From contig NZ_JARIEF010000109.1 in assembly GCF_029266915.1 (NCBI RefSeq), positions 1 to 55,612 on the forward strand: a stretch of DNA of 55,612 nt, read 5' to 3'. The notes below the pieces were generated by a model. It was not told the origin of the DNA. It saw only the letters and a list, made by a program, of their open reading frames with translations, and did not search any database. Below, in pieces: positions 45,430 through 54,628 of this stretch. Origin of the DNA: Tissierella sp. Its GTDB lineage: Bacteria; Bacillota; Clostridia; Tissierellales; Tissierellaceae. Made by a program: the position numbers and the translations under genes. The number at the start of each line of letters is the position of its first letter. Positions within the stretch are counted from its first letter, which is position 1.

Positions 45430-46360
45430 AACAAGAATAGTTTTTATGGGTACGCCAGACTTTGCATCTGAGTCGCTAGAGACTCTTATTAAAGAAGATT
45501 TTGATATAGCTCTTGTGGTGACGCAGGGAGATAAAAGAAGAGGGCGAGGCAAAAAAATGCAGTATCCTTCTGTAAAACAAAAAGCTCTTGACCTAGGACT
45601 TGAAGTTTATCAACCAGAAGATGTAAACAATAGGGAGAGTATAGAAATCCTTAAAGAAATAAATCCAGACTTTATAGTTGTAGTTGCTTTTGGACAAATA
45701 TTAAAAAAAGAAATACTAGATTTGCCAAAGTACAAGTGTATAAATGTTCATGCTTCACTTCTTCCAAAGTATAGAGGAGCTGCACCAATAAACTGGGCTA
45801 TAATAGATGGTATGGAAGAAAGTGGTATAACAATTATGGAGATGTCAGAGGGTCTTGATACGGGAGACATGATAAGTAAAGTTATAATTCCAATAGAAAA
45901 AGAAGATGACTATATTACGCTACATGATAAGCTCTCAAAACTCGGAGCTGAGCTTTTAGTTAAAACACTTAAATCTATAGAAATAGGAAGAGCCAACATG
46001 ACTCCGCAAGACGATAAAGAGTCTTCGTATGCACCAATGATGTACAAAGAAACTGGAAAGATAGATTGGAATAAGAAGGGATCTGATATTGTAAATTTAA
46101 TTAGAGGTAGTATACCATGGCCAGTAGCATATACTAGCTACAAGGGAGAAACTCTTAAAATTTATAAGGCAGAAGCTATAGACAAGATTAATGAAGGGGA
46201 GCCTGGTAGGATAATTAAGGTAACAGATCAAGGTGTCTTTATAAATTCAAAAGATTCAACTCTAAAAGTAACAGAACTTCAATTTCCTAATAAGAAGAGA
46301 ATGAAGGTTGAAGACTATCTAAGAGGAAACACTATAGAAATTGATCTTGTTTTAAAATAA
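45422..46360 (+). CDS. fmt: Methionyl-tRNA formyltransferase
   Basis: Formylates initiator Met-tRNA (the tRNA encoded at 465-541). The 312-residue protein shows RIVFMGTPDFASESL, the folate site HASLLPKYRGAAPINWAI with the catalytic His and nearby Asp in TGDMI, and the C-terminal OB-like domain. I chose ATG 45422, which overlaps the def stop by eight bases; ATG 45416 is an in-frame alternative and neither has a strong ribosome binding site, so coupling to def is likely. Confidence 0.95.
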   Translation: MNKTRIVFMGTPDFASESLETLIKEDFDIALVVTQGDKRRGRGKKMQYPSVKQKALDLGLEVYQPEDVNNRESIEILKEINPDFIVVVAFGQILKKEILDLPKYKCINVHASLLPKYRGAAPINWAIIDGMEESGITIMEMSEGLDTGDMISKVIIPIEKEDDYITLHDKLSKLGAELLVKTLKSIEIGRANMTPQDDKESSYAPMMYKETGKIDWNKKGSDIVNLIRGSIPWPVAYTSYKGETLKIYKAEAIDKINEGEPGRIIKVTDQGVFINSKDSTLKVTELQFPNKKRMKVEDYLRGNTIEIDLVLK

Positions 46361-46377
46361 GATAAGAGGTGATAGAT

Positions 46378-47070
46378 ATGTATAGAGGTTTAGCAGGATA
46401 TAGTGGAAGTTCATGGATGTTATTTGTTTTACCAGCTATGTTATTAGCTTTTTTTGCTCAAATGAAAATAAAAAATGCATATCAAAAATATTCAAAGATA
46501 AGCAGCGGGACTAATTTAACAGGTTTTGAAATTGCACGAAAAATACTAGACAAAAATGGCCTTACCGATGTAGCAATTGAAAGAAGTCCAGGGGTTCTAT
46601 CAGATCACTATGATCCTAGAAGCCGGATACTAAGACTATCAGATGGAATATACAAGGGTAATAGTGTTGCTTCCATGAGCGTTGCAGCCCATGAGGTAGG
46701 TCATGCTATTCAGCATTCGGAAGGTTACTTTCCTCTAATTCTAAGAAATAACATAGCTCCTCTAGTAAGCTTTGCTACTAGGTTTGTATGGATATTTATA
46801 TTTCTAGGTATTATTGTGAGTTCATATTTTATAGATATTGGAATAATTATGTTCTTATCTATAGTAGCCTTTCAAGTTGTTACGCTTCCAGTTGAGTTTA
46901 ATGCTAGCAAGAGAGCCTTGCTTGAACTAGAGGATGGAATAGCACCTAGAGAGTCTATTTCGCCTGCAAAGAGCATGCTAAACGCTGCAGCTTTTACTTA
47001 TGTAGCAGCCACATTAGTAGCGGTAGCTCAACTATTAAGACTATTATCTATGTCAAATAGAAGAAGATAG
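46378..47070 (+). CDS. Neutral zinc membrane metallopeptidase, YugP-like
   Basis: The 230-residue membrane protein has an N-terminal helix (about 9-24), the zinc-protease motif AAHEVGHAIQH (about 101-111), with the third ligand probably in ELEDG or nearby (about 180), and two further helices (about 128-165) plus one near the C-terminus (about 200-220). It matches the zinc metallopeptidase family (YugP) often found between fmt and rsmB in Clostridia. The substrate is unknown. The start is ATG 46378, four bases after AGGTGAT; the GTG at 46369 is inside that site. Confidence 0.92.
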   Translation: MYRGLAGYSGSSWMLFVLPAMLLAFFAQMKIKNAYQKYSKISSGTNLTGFEIARKILDKNGLTDVAIERSPGVLSDHYDPRSRILRLSDGIYKGNSVASMSVAAHEVGHAIQHSEGYFPLILRNNIAPLVSFATRFVWIFIFLGIIVSSYFIDIGIIMFLSIVAFQVVTLPVEFNASKRALLELEDGIAPRESISPAKSMLNAAAFTYVAATLVAVAQLLRLLSMSNRRR

Positions 47071-47097
47071 AGGGGAGAAATCCCTTTTATTTTTTTA
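47071..47097 (+). terminator. Terminator after the YugP-like gene
   Basis: AGGGGA and TCCCTT close a GAAA tetraloop, followed by TTATTTTTTT. Confidence 0.75.
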
Positions 47098-47120
47098 TCT
47101 AAAATAAGAAGAGGTGTTTT

Positions 47121-48464
47121 ATGAATACAAATGCTAGAGAATTGGCAATGAAAATATTACTAGATATAAACCTAAACAAAGCTTATTCAAATTTAACTTT
47201 GAATAAATATTTAAAAGATGTTACAGAGAAAAAGGATGAAAACTTGATCAGAGAAATTATATATGGAGTTTTAGAAAACCTTATCTATATAGATTATATT
47301 ATATCTAAAGCATCCAAGGTAAAAATTAAAAAAATCCATCCTAATATTCTAGAAATACTTAGAATAGGGATCTATCAATTGGTTTTTATGGATAAGATAC
47401 CTGAGAGTGCAGCGGTAAATGAATCGGTAAAACTTGCAAAAAAATATGGTCATAAGGGTACCATTGGTTATACCAATGGAGTACTTAGATCTATATCAAG
47501 AGATAGAGAAGGTTTCATGAAGATAAATGCAAAAGATAAAATAGAATATATTTCAATAAAATATTCGCATCCACAAGAATTAGTTAAAAGATGGGTAGAT
47601 CAATTTGGAATGGATTTTACGGAGAAGTTATGTAGTGCTAACAATACTAGGCCTGAGCTAAATATCAGGGTTAATAGCTTAAAAACTGATAAGGACTCTC
47701 TTAGATTGAGTTTAAATGAACAAGGGATTAAAACCTTGGAAGGAAAATACGCAGAAAATGCACTCCTTGTTAAAAATCCCTTTGCAATTACGCAAACACA
47801 AGAGTTTAAGCAGGGATTATTTACTATTCAAGATGAAAGTAGTATGTTAGTAGGTCAGATAATGGATCCAAAAGAAGGATCAAAAGTTTTAGATGTTTGT
47901 AGTGCGCCAGGAGGGAAATCAACCCATATAGCACAAATTATGAATAATAAGGGATATATTTTAAGCAGAGATATACATCCTCATAAGATAAACTTAATAG
48001 AAGACAATGTAAATAGACTAGGGATAAGTATAGTAGAAACTGAAGTAGCTGATGCATTGGATTTAGATGAAAATCTTATAGGGAAATTTGACTATTGTCT
48101 TTTAGATGCGCCATGTTCAGGACTTGGTTTAATTCGAAGAAAACCAGAGATAAAGTTAAATCGAAAGGCAGAAGATATAGATTCCTTAAGTACTTTACAA
48201 TATAATATAATTAATACTATCAAGGACTATATTAAAACTGGAGGAGTTTTAGTTTATAGTACTTGTACTATTGAAAGATCCGAAAACTTAGATTTAATTG
48301 AAAAATTCCTAGAAGAAAATCCTGAATTTAAACTGGTAAGTATAGAAGGAAGAATTAAAAATGAAGAAGAGTTTTCTACTTTAAAAGATGGCTATATTGA
48401 GCTATTCCCCCATATACATGGAACTGATGGATTCTTTATTGCCAAAATGATTAAAGAAAGATAG
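47121..48464 (+). CDS. rsmB: 16S rRNA (cytosine-967-C5)-methyltransferase
   Basis: The 447-residue protein has an N-terminal NusB-like RNA-binding domain (about 1-140, NARELAMKILLDI, ESAAVNESVKLAKKYG) and a C-terminal SAM methyltransferase with VCSAPGGKSTHIAQIM, DAPCSGLGLIRRKPEIK (motif IV cysteine) and VYSTCTIERSEN (catalytic cysteine of motif VI). AGAGGTG precedes ATG 47121. Followed by rlmN after 49 bases, as in many Firmicutes. Confidence 0.96.
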   Translation: MNTNARELAMKILLDINLNKAYSNLTLNKYLKDVTEKKDENLIREIIYGVLENLIYIDYIISKASKVKIKKIHPNILEILRIGIYQLVFMDKIPESAAVNESVKLAKKYGHKGTIGYTNGVLRSISRDREGFMKINAKDKIEYISIKYSHPQELVKRWVDQFGMDFTEKLCSANNTRPELNIRVNSLKTDKDSLRLSLNEQGIKTLEGKYAENALLVKNPFAITQTQEFKQGLFTIQDESSMLVGQIMDPKEGSKVLDVCSAPGGKSTHIAQIMNNKGYILSRDIHPHKINLIEDNVNRLGISIVETEVADALDLDENLIGKFDYCLLDAPCSGLGLIRRKPEIKLNRKAEDIDSLSTLQYNIINTIKDYIKTGGVLVYSTCTIERSENLDLIEKFLEENPEFKLVSIEGRIKNEEEFSTLKDGYIELFPHIHGTDGFFIAKMIKER

Positions 48465-48513
48465 ATTTAAAAGGTTTTATTATATATAATATTATGATAG
48501 GAGAGGTGATTTA

Positions 48514-49545
48514 TTGAATAAAATAGAATTAAATAGTTTAACATTAGAAGAAACTAAGAAATTTATGCTAGAAATAGGAGAAAAAGGATATCGTGGAGAG
48601 CAACTTTTTTCTTCATTTAATAGGAGTAAATTAATAGATTTAGAAGAGATGAATCTTTTACCTAAAAAGTTGAGAGACAAGCTTGATGAGAGAGCCTATG
48701 TAAATAAGATATCCATCTTAGAAAAGTTTACATCAAAACTAGATGATACAAAGAAATATCTTTATAGATTGGAAGATGGCAATATAATTGAAAGTGTTTT
48801 GATGATTCATGCTCACGGAAAATCAGTTTGCATATCAACTCAAGTAGGCTGCAGAATGGGATGCGAATTCTGTGCATCTACAAAAGAAGGAAGAATTAGG
48901 GACTTGTCATCAAGTGAAATGCTAAATCAGATATATTTAATTGAAAAAGATATAGATGAGGATATAGATAACATTGTTTTGATGGGCAGCGGTGAGCCAT
49001 TGGATAATTATGAAGAAACTTTGAAGTTTTTAAAGATTATTCATGATCCCAAAGGTCATAATACTAGTTATAGAAATATTACTCTATCAACATGTGGAAT
49101 AGTTCCTAAAATCTATGAATTAGCTGATGAAAACTTGCCCATAACACTATCAATATCACTTCATTCTCCTTTTGATGAAGAAAGAGCTAAAATGATGCCT
49201 ATAGCTAAAAAGTATAGTGTTGAAGAGCTTTTAAAAGCAAGTAAATACTATGAGGAAACCAATAATAGAAGAATAACATTTGAGTATACTTTAATAGAGG
49301 GAGTTAATGATAGAACAGAAGATATAAATGAATTAGGACGACTATTAAGAGATATAAATGCTCACGTAAATCTTATTCCGCTCAATCCTATCAAGGAATA
49401 TGATAAGGAAAGACCTGAGACAAGCAGTATTGAGAGATTTAGAAATAGATTAGAAAAGAAATATATAAATGCTACTATTAGAAAAGAAAAAGGTTCAGAT
49501 ATTTCAGCTTCTTGCGGGCAGTTAAGAAGAGATTATCTAGAATAA
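48514..49545 (+). CDS. rlmN: Dual-specificity 23S rRNA/tRNA (adenine-C2) methyltransferase
   Basis: Radical SAM enzyme that methylates A2503 of 23S rRNA and A37 of some tRNAs. The 343-residue protein has GCRMGCEFCAS (4Fe-4S cysteines), LMGSGEPLDN, TLSTCGIVPKIYEL (near the conserved resolving region) and the methyl-carrier cysteine in SDISASCGQLRRDYLE at the C-terminus. The start is TTG 48514, three bases after GAGGTGAT. Confidence 0.97.
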   Translation: MNKIELNSLTLEETKKFMLEIGEKGYRGEQLFSSFNRSKLIDLEEMNLLPKKLRDKLDERAYVNKISILEKFTSKLDDTKKYLYRLEDGNIIESVLMIHAHGKSVCISTQVGCRMGCEFCASTKEGRIRDLSSSEMLNQIYLIEKDIDEDIDNIVLMGSGEPLDNYEETLKFLKIIHDPKGHNTSYRNITLSTCGIVPKIYELADENLPITLSISLHSPFDEERAKMMPIAKKYSVEELLKASKYYEETNNRRITFEYTLIEGVNDRTEDINELGRLLRDINAHVNLIPLNPIKEYDKERPETSSIERFRNRLEKKYINATIRKEKGSDISASCGQLRRDYLE

Positions 49546-49587
49546 TACAAAAAAAGTTTTTTTAAATACTTTAACTGAGGTGATTAT

Positions 49588-50316
49588 ATGGAAAAAATTT
49601 CACTAAGCGATATTGGCAATGTAAGAGAAAAAAACCAAGATTCATTTTTAGATTTAACCGAGTATAATATTCCCTTGTTTGTTATTGCTGACGGCATGGG
49701 TGGTCATAAAAGTGGAGAAGTAGCTAGTTCTGATGCAGTAAAAATAATAAAAGAAGTATTTTTAGAAAATAAAGAAGGATTAAATGATAAAAAAATAATA
49801 AAAAGTATTATAGAAGAATCAATTAAAAAATCAAATGAAATCATATATAAAGAATCTTTAGAATCACCAGAATGTAGCGGCATGGGTACTACTATTAGCC
49901 TATGTTACATTTATGAAAACTGTATATTAATAGGGCATGTAGGTGACAGCAGGATCTATTTAATACAAGATAAAGAGATATTTCAATTAACAGAAGATCA
50001 TTCTTTAGTATATGAGCTTGTTAAAAAAGGTGAAATAACCCTAGATGAAGCTAAACATCATCCTAAAAGAAATATGATAACTAGAGCTGTTGGAACAAGT
50101 AGTTCAATTGAAGTTGATATATTGGATAAAAAGTACAGAGAAGGAGATAAACTAATTCTTTGTACTGATGGTTTATTTAATATGGTGGATGAGATAGAAA
50201 TACTAAACACTATAAATGAGGGCTCTTCTATTTTTGAATCTGGTGAAATGCTTATAAATAAAGCCAAGTTAAATGGCGGCTTAGATAACATTAGCTTAAT
50301 ACTAGTTAAATTTTAA
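49588..50316 (+). CDS. prpC: PP2C-family serine/threonine phosphatase
   Basis: Metal-dependent phosphatase that reverses phosphorylation by the PASTA kinase encoded next. The 242-residue protein shows GNVREKNQDSFL (metal Asp), VIADGMGGHKSGEVAS, GMGTTISLCYIYEN, HVGDSRIYLI, LCTDGLFNMV and GGLDNISLI, all PP2C motifs. AGGTGAT lies before ATG 49588. prkC starts 27 bases after its stop. Confidence 0.96.
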   Translation: MEKISLSDIGNVREKNQDSFLDLTEYNIPLFVIADGMGGHKSGEVASSDAVKIIKEVFLENKEGLNDKKIIKSIIEESIKKSNEIIYKESLESPECSGMGTTISLCYIYENCILIGHVGDSRIYLIQDKEIFQLTEDHSLVYELVKKGEITLDEAKHHPKRNMITRAVGTSSSIEVDILDKKYREGDKLILCTDGLFNMVDEIEILNTINEGSSIFESGEMLINKAKLNGGLDNISLILVKF

Positions 50317-50343
50317 GAAAAAGATAAGAAAAGAGGTGAATAC

Positions 50344-52332
50344 ATGATAGGTAAAATCTTAAATAATAGATATGAAATACTAGAAAAAATTGGCGAGGGC
50401 GGAATGGCCGAAGTATATAAAGCTAGATGCAAAGTTTTGAACCGATTTGTTGCTGTAAAAGTATTAAAACAGGAATTTATAAATGACGAAACATTTGCAG
50501 AAAAATTTAAAAGAGAAGCCCAGGCGGCCGCTAGTTTATCACATCCTAATATTGTAAATGTATACGATGTAGGATATATGGAAGATTCAGATAGAAAAAT
50601 ACCTTATATAGTTATGGAGTATATTAATGGGAAAACTCTAAAACAAATAATAATCGAAAAAGGAAAACTTAATTCCTCAGAGACTATATTTTATAGTTTG
50701 CAAATAGCTGAAGCTCTTGAAAGTGCACATTCAAATTATATTGTACATAGAGATATAAAACCTCATAATATTATGATAGATGATAAAAATAGGGTTAAAG
50801 TAACAGACTTTGGTATTGCAAGAGCTGTTACATCTTCTACTGTTACGATTGCTTCAGATACTCTGGGATCTGTTCATTATATTTCTCCAGAACAGGCCAG
50901 GGGAGGATATACAGATGAAAAATCAGATATATACTCTTTGGGAATAGTTATGTACGAGATGATAACTGGAAAACTTCCATTTAATGCAGAAACGCCAGTA
51001 GCTGTTGCTTTAAAACATATACAAGAGCAGATAATCTCTCCAAAGAAATTAGAGGCAAGTGTTCCCCAAGAAATAGAAACTATTATTTTAAAATGTGTAT
51101 CTAAAAACCAAAGTGATAGATATCAAAAAATGTCAGGACTTATTAAAGACTTAGAAAATGTTGATACTCCTAAAGTACCAATTTTAAATGAAAACAAAGT
51201 AATTGAAGACTCACCAACTATGGTTATTCCTATAATTAATGATAAAGAGATTCCAAGTCAGGCTAAAGATTTAAATCAGCGAGAAGTACAAGTAGACGAG
51301 GAGGATCCTAAAAATAATAAAAAAACTACATTATTAGCAGTACTTCTAGCATTGTTAGTAGTAGGAGCAATGTTTTTAGGATATTTCTCTATAAGAAATT
51401 CAATGAAATCATCCGAAGTAATAGTACCAGACTTTACAGGAATGCAAATAGAAGAAGCTGAAATCAAAGCTAAAGATTTAGGCTTAAAACTTGTTATAAA
51501 AGATAGGATAGAAAGTGATGAATTTGAAGAAGGAAAGATAATTAAACAAAGTCAGGAACCGGACTCTAAAGTTAAGAAGGGATATTCGATAGATGTTACT
51601 TTAAGTGATGGTGGAAAACTTATAAGAGTTCCAAGCTTTTTAAATCAATCTTTAGATGATGCTATACTTGCAATTGAATCATTAGGTCTTGAAGTTGGAG
51701 AAAATAAATATGAGTATAATGATACCGTTCCATCAGAAGCTATAATAGAACAAAGACCTGCTCCTTATACTTATCTAGCTAAGGGAGAAAAGGTTATGCT
51801 GGTTATAAGTAAGGGTGAAGAAGTGAAAACTATTTCTATGCCAAGTGTGATAGGACAAAACATTGATAAGGCTCGGGAAAAGATTTTAAGTTTAAACCTT
51901 TCTATAGGGAATGTAAAAAAAGAATATAATAGCGAATATCCAGAAGATGTTGTGTATTTCCAATCTTATAATGAAGGTAGAGATCTTCAGCCAAATACAG
52001 CGATTGATTTATATGTAAGTAGAGGTAAAAAGCCAGAGCCGGAGCCCGAACCTGAGCCTGAGCCAGAACCAATTCCAGAACCAACTCCAGAACCTGAAGA
52101 AGGAGATATTCGATTTATCATCAAACTTCCGACTATTGAAGACGGAGAAGAATATGATGATGTGGAAGTTATTATTAAAAGAGTGCAAGACGGAAGTGAA
52201 AAGGAAGTATATAAACAAGATCAAATTGCAAATGGAGAAACCGTAGAGGTAGTATCTAAGGGTAAAAAGGGCGCTAAATTTGAAATATATTTTGATGGAG
52301 TACTTGCACAAACACATATTAAGAAAGATTAG
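50344..52332 (+). CDS. prkC: PASTA-domain serine/threonine protein kinase
   Basis: Membrane kinase that senses cell-wall fragments and controls wall synthesis and, in spore formers, germination. The 662-residue protein has a kinase domain (about 10-270) with GEGGMAEVYKA, VAVKVL, HRDIKPHNIM and DFGIARA; a juxtamembrane region; one transmembrane helix (about 328-348); three PASTA repeats (about 356-422, 423-491, 492-560); a Pro-Glu linker of alternating PE units (about 562-585); and a C-terminal beta-rich domain ending in HIKKD. GAGGTGA precedes ATG 50344. Forms an operon with prpC, rsgA and rpe. Confidence 0.96.
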   Translation: MIGKILNNRYEILEKIGEGGMAEVYKARCKVLNRFVAVKVLKQEFINDETFAEKFKREAQAAASLSHPNIVNVYDVGYMEDSDRKIPYIVMEYINGKTLKQIIIEKGKLNSSETIFYSLQIAEALESAHSNYIVHRDIKPHNIMIDDKNRVKVTDFGIARAVTSSTVTIASDTLGSVHYISPEQARGGYTDEKSDIYSLGIVMYEMITGKLPFNAETPVAVALKHIQEQIISPKKLEASVPQEIETIILKCVSKNQSDRYQKMSGLIKDLENVDTPKVPILNENKVIEDSPTMVIPIINDKEIPSQAKDLNQREVQVDEEDPKNNKKTTLLAVLLALLVVGAMFLGYFSIRNSMKSSEVIVPDFTGMQIEEAEIKAKDLGLKLVIKDRIESDEFEEGKIIKQSQEPDSKVKKGYSIDVTLSDGGKLIRVPSFLNQSLDDAILAIESLGLEVGENKYEYNDTVPSEAIIEQRPAPYTYLAKGEKVMLVISKGEEVKTISMPSVIGQNIDKAREKILSLNLSIGNVKKEYNSEYPEDVVYFQSYNEGRDLQPNTAIDLYVSRGKKPEPEPEPEPEPEPIPEPTPEPEEGDIRFIIKLPTIEDGEEYDDVEVIIKRVQDGSEKEVYKQDQIANGETVEVVSKGKKGAKFEIYFDGVLAQTHIKKD

Positions 52333-52341
52333 GGGTGAAAT

Positions 52342-53217
52342 ATGCTAGAAGGTAGAATAGTAAAAGGTGTAGGAGGATTATATTTCATAAAAACATCTCA
52401 GGGAATAATAAAAAGTAGAGCCAGAGGAGTATTTAGAATAGAAAATCGTACGCCGTTAATTGGAGATCTTGTTACTATCCGAATTAGTGAAGAAGATAAT
52501 ATGGGATATATAATAGATATAAAGGAAAGAAAAACTGAATTATTAAGACCTCCAGTAGCAAATATAACTAAAGCTATAGTAGTTATGAGTGTTAAAGATC
52601 CAGATATAAATACTTGGCTGTTAGATAAATTTTTGCTAATGGCTGAATACGAAAATCTCCATACTTTGATAGTTTTTAATAAATCTGATTTAGATTCTGA
52701 AAGATCAGGAAAGTTAAAAGAGATTTATGAAAAAGCAGGCTATGAGGTTATAATAACAAGTACTACACTAAATAAGGGAATAGATGAAGTTAGAAAGCAT
52801 TTGCAAAATAATATAAGTGTATTTGCTGGGCCCTCAGGAGTTGGCAAATCTTCCTTGCTAAATATGATTGATGCAAGACTAAAGTTAGAAACTGGGGATA
52901 TAAGCTCTAAGAGTAAAAGGGGAAAGCATACAACAAGACATATTGAACTATTAGATCTTGACGAAAATTCATTTGTACTGGATTCTCCCGGTTTTTCTTC
53001 TTTGAATTTAGATTTTATAGATGATGAATCTGAGGTTAGAAATTACTTTAGAGAAATACATGAATACGGAAGAAATTGTAAATTCCAAAGTTGCTTGCAT
53101 AATAAAGAACCAGGTTGTGCGGTAAAATCTGCAGTAGAAAATGATGATATAGATAATAATCGATATGCAAATTATCTCTTATTATTAGAAGAAGTAAAGA
53201 ATATAAGGAGGTATTAG
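52342..53217 (+). CDS. rsgA: Small ribosomal subunit biogenesis GTPase RsgA
   Basis: Circularly permuted GTPase that checks late 30S maturation. The 291-residue protein has an N-terminal OB-fold, then G motifs in permuted order: NKSD (G4), GPSGVGKSSLLN (G1), and DSPGFSS (G3), and the C-terminal zinc site CKFQSCLHNKEPGC. It begins nine bases after prkC and is followed by rpe after one base. Confidence 0.97.
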   Translation: MLEGRIVKGVGGLYFIKTSQGIIKSRARGVFRIENRTPLIGDLVTIRISEEDNMGYIIDIKERKTELLRPPVANITKAIVVMSVKDPDINTWLLDKFLLMAEYENLHTLIVFNKSDLDSERSGKLKEIYEKAGYEVIITSTTLNKGIDEVRKHLQNNISVFAGPSGVGKSSLLNMIDARLKLETGDISSKSKRGKHTTRHIELLDLDENSFVLDSPGFSSLNLDFIDDESEVRNYFREIHEYGRNCKFQSCLHNKEPGCAVKSAVENDDIDNNRYANYLLLLEEVKNIRRY

Positions 53218-53218
53218 G

Positions 53219-53875
53219 ATGGCAAAATTATCACCTTCTTTGCTTTCAGCAAATTTTGCTGAATTAAAGAATGAAATAGAAAAACTAGAAAACGGCGGAG
53301 CAGATTATCTTCACCTAGATGTAATGGACGGAAATTATGTTCCAAATATATCTTTTGGAGCACCGGTTATAAAGAGTATAAAGAAAGTTACAAAACTGCC
53401 TTTAGATGTTCATTTAATGATAGATAAGCCTGAAAGATATATACAAGATTTTGTTGATGCAGGAGCAGATATAATAACTGTTCATGGAGAGTCGACGACT
53501 CATATTCATAGAGTTATTCAAATGATAAAATCTTCGGGAGTAAAGGCGGGACTGTCTTTAAATCCAGCTACAAGCTTAGAGAGCTTAGAATATCTAATTT
53601 CTGATTTGGATTTGATTCTTATAATGAGTGTAAATCCAGGTTTTGGCGGACAATCATTTATTCCTGCAATTAAAAATAAAATAAAAGAAACTAGAAAACT
53701 AATAGATAGTGAATCTTTAGATATAATCCTACAAGTTGATGGAGGAATAAAAACAGATAATATAGAAGAAATTGTAGAGTTAGGAGCTGATTTGATAGTT
53801 GTTGGTTCAGACATCTTTAAGGCAAGAGATTTAGAATCTAGAGTTAAAGAATTTAAAGATTTAATTGCAAAATAA
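53219..53875 (+). CDS. rpe: Ribulose-phosphate 3-epimerase
   Basis: TIM-barrel enzyme interconverting ribulose 5-phosphate and xylulose 5-phosphate. The 218-residue protein shows LSPSLLSANFA, HLDVMDGNYVPNISFG, LDVHLMI, MSVNPGFGGQSF and VDGGIKTDN, the metal and phosphate sites. GGAGG lies inside the rsgA 3' end. In this cluster rpe is normally followed by thiN; here a TPP riboswitch and thiT intervene. Confidence 0.97.
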   Translation: MAKLSPSLLSANFAELKNEIEKLENGGADYLHLDVMDGNYVPNISFGAPVIKSIKKVTKLPLDVHLMIDKPERYIQDFVDAGADIITVHGESTTHIHRVIQMIKSSGVKAGLSLNPATSLESLEYLISDLDLILIMSVNPGFGGQSFIPAIKNKIKETRKLIDSESLDIILQVDGGIKTDNIEEIVELGADLIVVGSDIFKARDLESRVKEFKDLIAK

Positions 53876-53923
53876 ATTTTTCTGTGTTAGGCTCTAATCA
53901 TACAATTTAATAATCAAACACAA

Positions 53924-54003
53924 CACTAGGGGAGCAAATTGCTGAGAGTGGATTAATCCCGACCCTTAAGACCTGAACTAGGTAATACTAGCGGAGGGAA
54001 GTG
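53924..54003 (+). promoter_or_regulatory. TPP riboswitch (THI element)
   Basis: The TPP aptamer core is clear: CACTAGGGGAGC at the 5' side, the highly conserved GCTGAGAGTGG (53941-53951), GACCCTTAAGACCTGAACT (53961-53979) and GGTAATACTAGCGGAGGGAAGTG (to 54003). CACT (53924-53927) and AGTG (54000-54003) close P1. A terminator (54016-54049) follows 12 bases later, so TPP binding should stop transcription of thiT-thiN. Confidence 0.95.
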
Positions 54004-54015
54004 CGTATAGAAAAA

Positions 54016-54049
54016 ATACCCATTGCCCTTTTTGTAATGGGTATTTTTC
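54016..54049 (+). terminator. Riboswitch-controlled terminator
   Basis: ATACCCATT (54016-54024) pairs perfectly with AATGGGTAT (54036-54044), then TTTTTCT. It is the expression platform of the TPP riboswitch. Confidence 0.9.
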
Positions 54050-54073
54050 TATTTAAAATGAGGAGGATTATTG

Positions 54074-54616
54074 ATGAATAAAAGATGGAGCATAAGAATG
54101 TTAACGGAAGGGGGAGTATTAATAGCCTTATCTGTTATACTAAGTTATATAAGAGTCTATACAGCCCCAAATGGCGGAAGTGTAACTGCTGGAAGTATGA
54201 TTCCTATAATGCTTTTTGCAATAAGATGGGGAATAGTTCCTGGAGTTTTTGTTGGAGCAACCTATGGGATGCTTGATTTTTTACTAAAACCTCAATTTTA
54301 CCATCCGGTACAATTTATACTTGACTATCCACTGGCTTTTGGGCTTTTAGGCCTGGCGGGACTTGGATATATAGGAAAAAACAAAGATACAAAAGGATAT
54401 TTCAATCTTATACTTGGAATTATATTAGCTATAGGAGGCAGAATGATGGCTCATGTTATTTCAGGCGCAGTATTTTTTTCGGAATATGCAGGTGATCAAA
54501 ATGCCTGGATTTATTCAATAGGTTATAATGCAACTTATTTAGTACCAGAGCTTATAATTTCTGTTTTAATATTATTATTTATATGGAAGCCGATTAGTAG
54601 AAATGTTAGTTTATAG
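54074..54616 (+). CDS. thiT: Thiamine ECF transporter substrate-binding subunit ThiT
   Basis: S component of an energy-coupling-factor importer; it binds thiamine in the membrane and docks onto a shared EcfAA'T module encoded elsewhere. The 180-residue protein has six hydrophobic helices and family blocks TEGGVLIALSVILSYI, MIPIMLFAIRWGIVPGVFVGATYG, FILDYPLAFGLLG and GRMMAHVISGAVFF. ATG 54074 is seven bases after AGGAGG; a TTG at 54071 is an alternative. The TPP riboswitch upstream supports the thiamine specificity. Confidence 0.95.
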   Translation: MNKRWSIRMLTEGGVLIALSVILSYIRVYTAPNGGSVTAGSMIPIMLFAIRWGIVPGVFVGATYGMLDFLLKPQFYHPVQFILDYPLAFGLLGLAGLGYIGKNKDTKGYFNLILGIILAIGGRMMAHVISGAVFFSEYAGDQNAWIYSIGYNATYLVPELIISVLILLFIWKPISRNVSL

Positions 54617-54628
54617 AAAGGATTAAAT

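Noticed and set aside
52030-52100. Tandem DNA repeat or CRISPR-like array
   Set aside because: It encodes the Pro-Glu linker of PrkC; there are no spacers and the units are six bases long.
52009-52317. Open frame on the - strand, 102 codons, rich in Trp, Phe and Leu
   Set aside because: Mirror image of the Pro-Glu linker and C-terminal domain of the PASTA kinase; low-complexity artefact.
54085-54276. 63-codon + strand frame inside thiT
   Set aside because: Out of frame with the clear ThiT protein; composition is Cys/Ser/Trp-rich as expected for a shifted frame.
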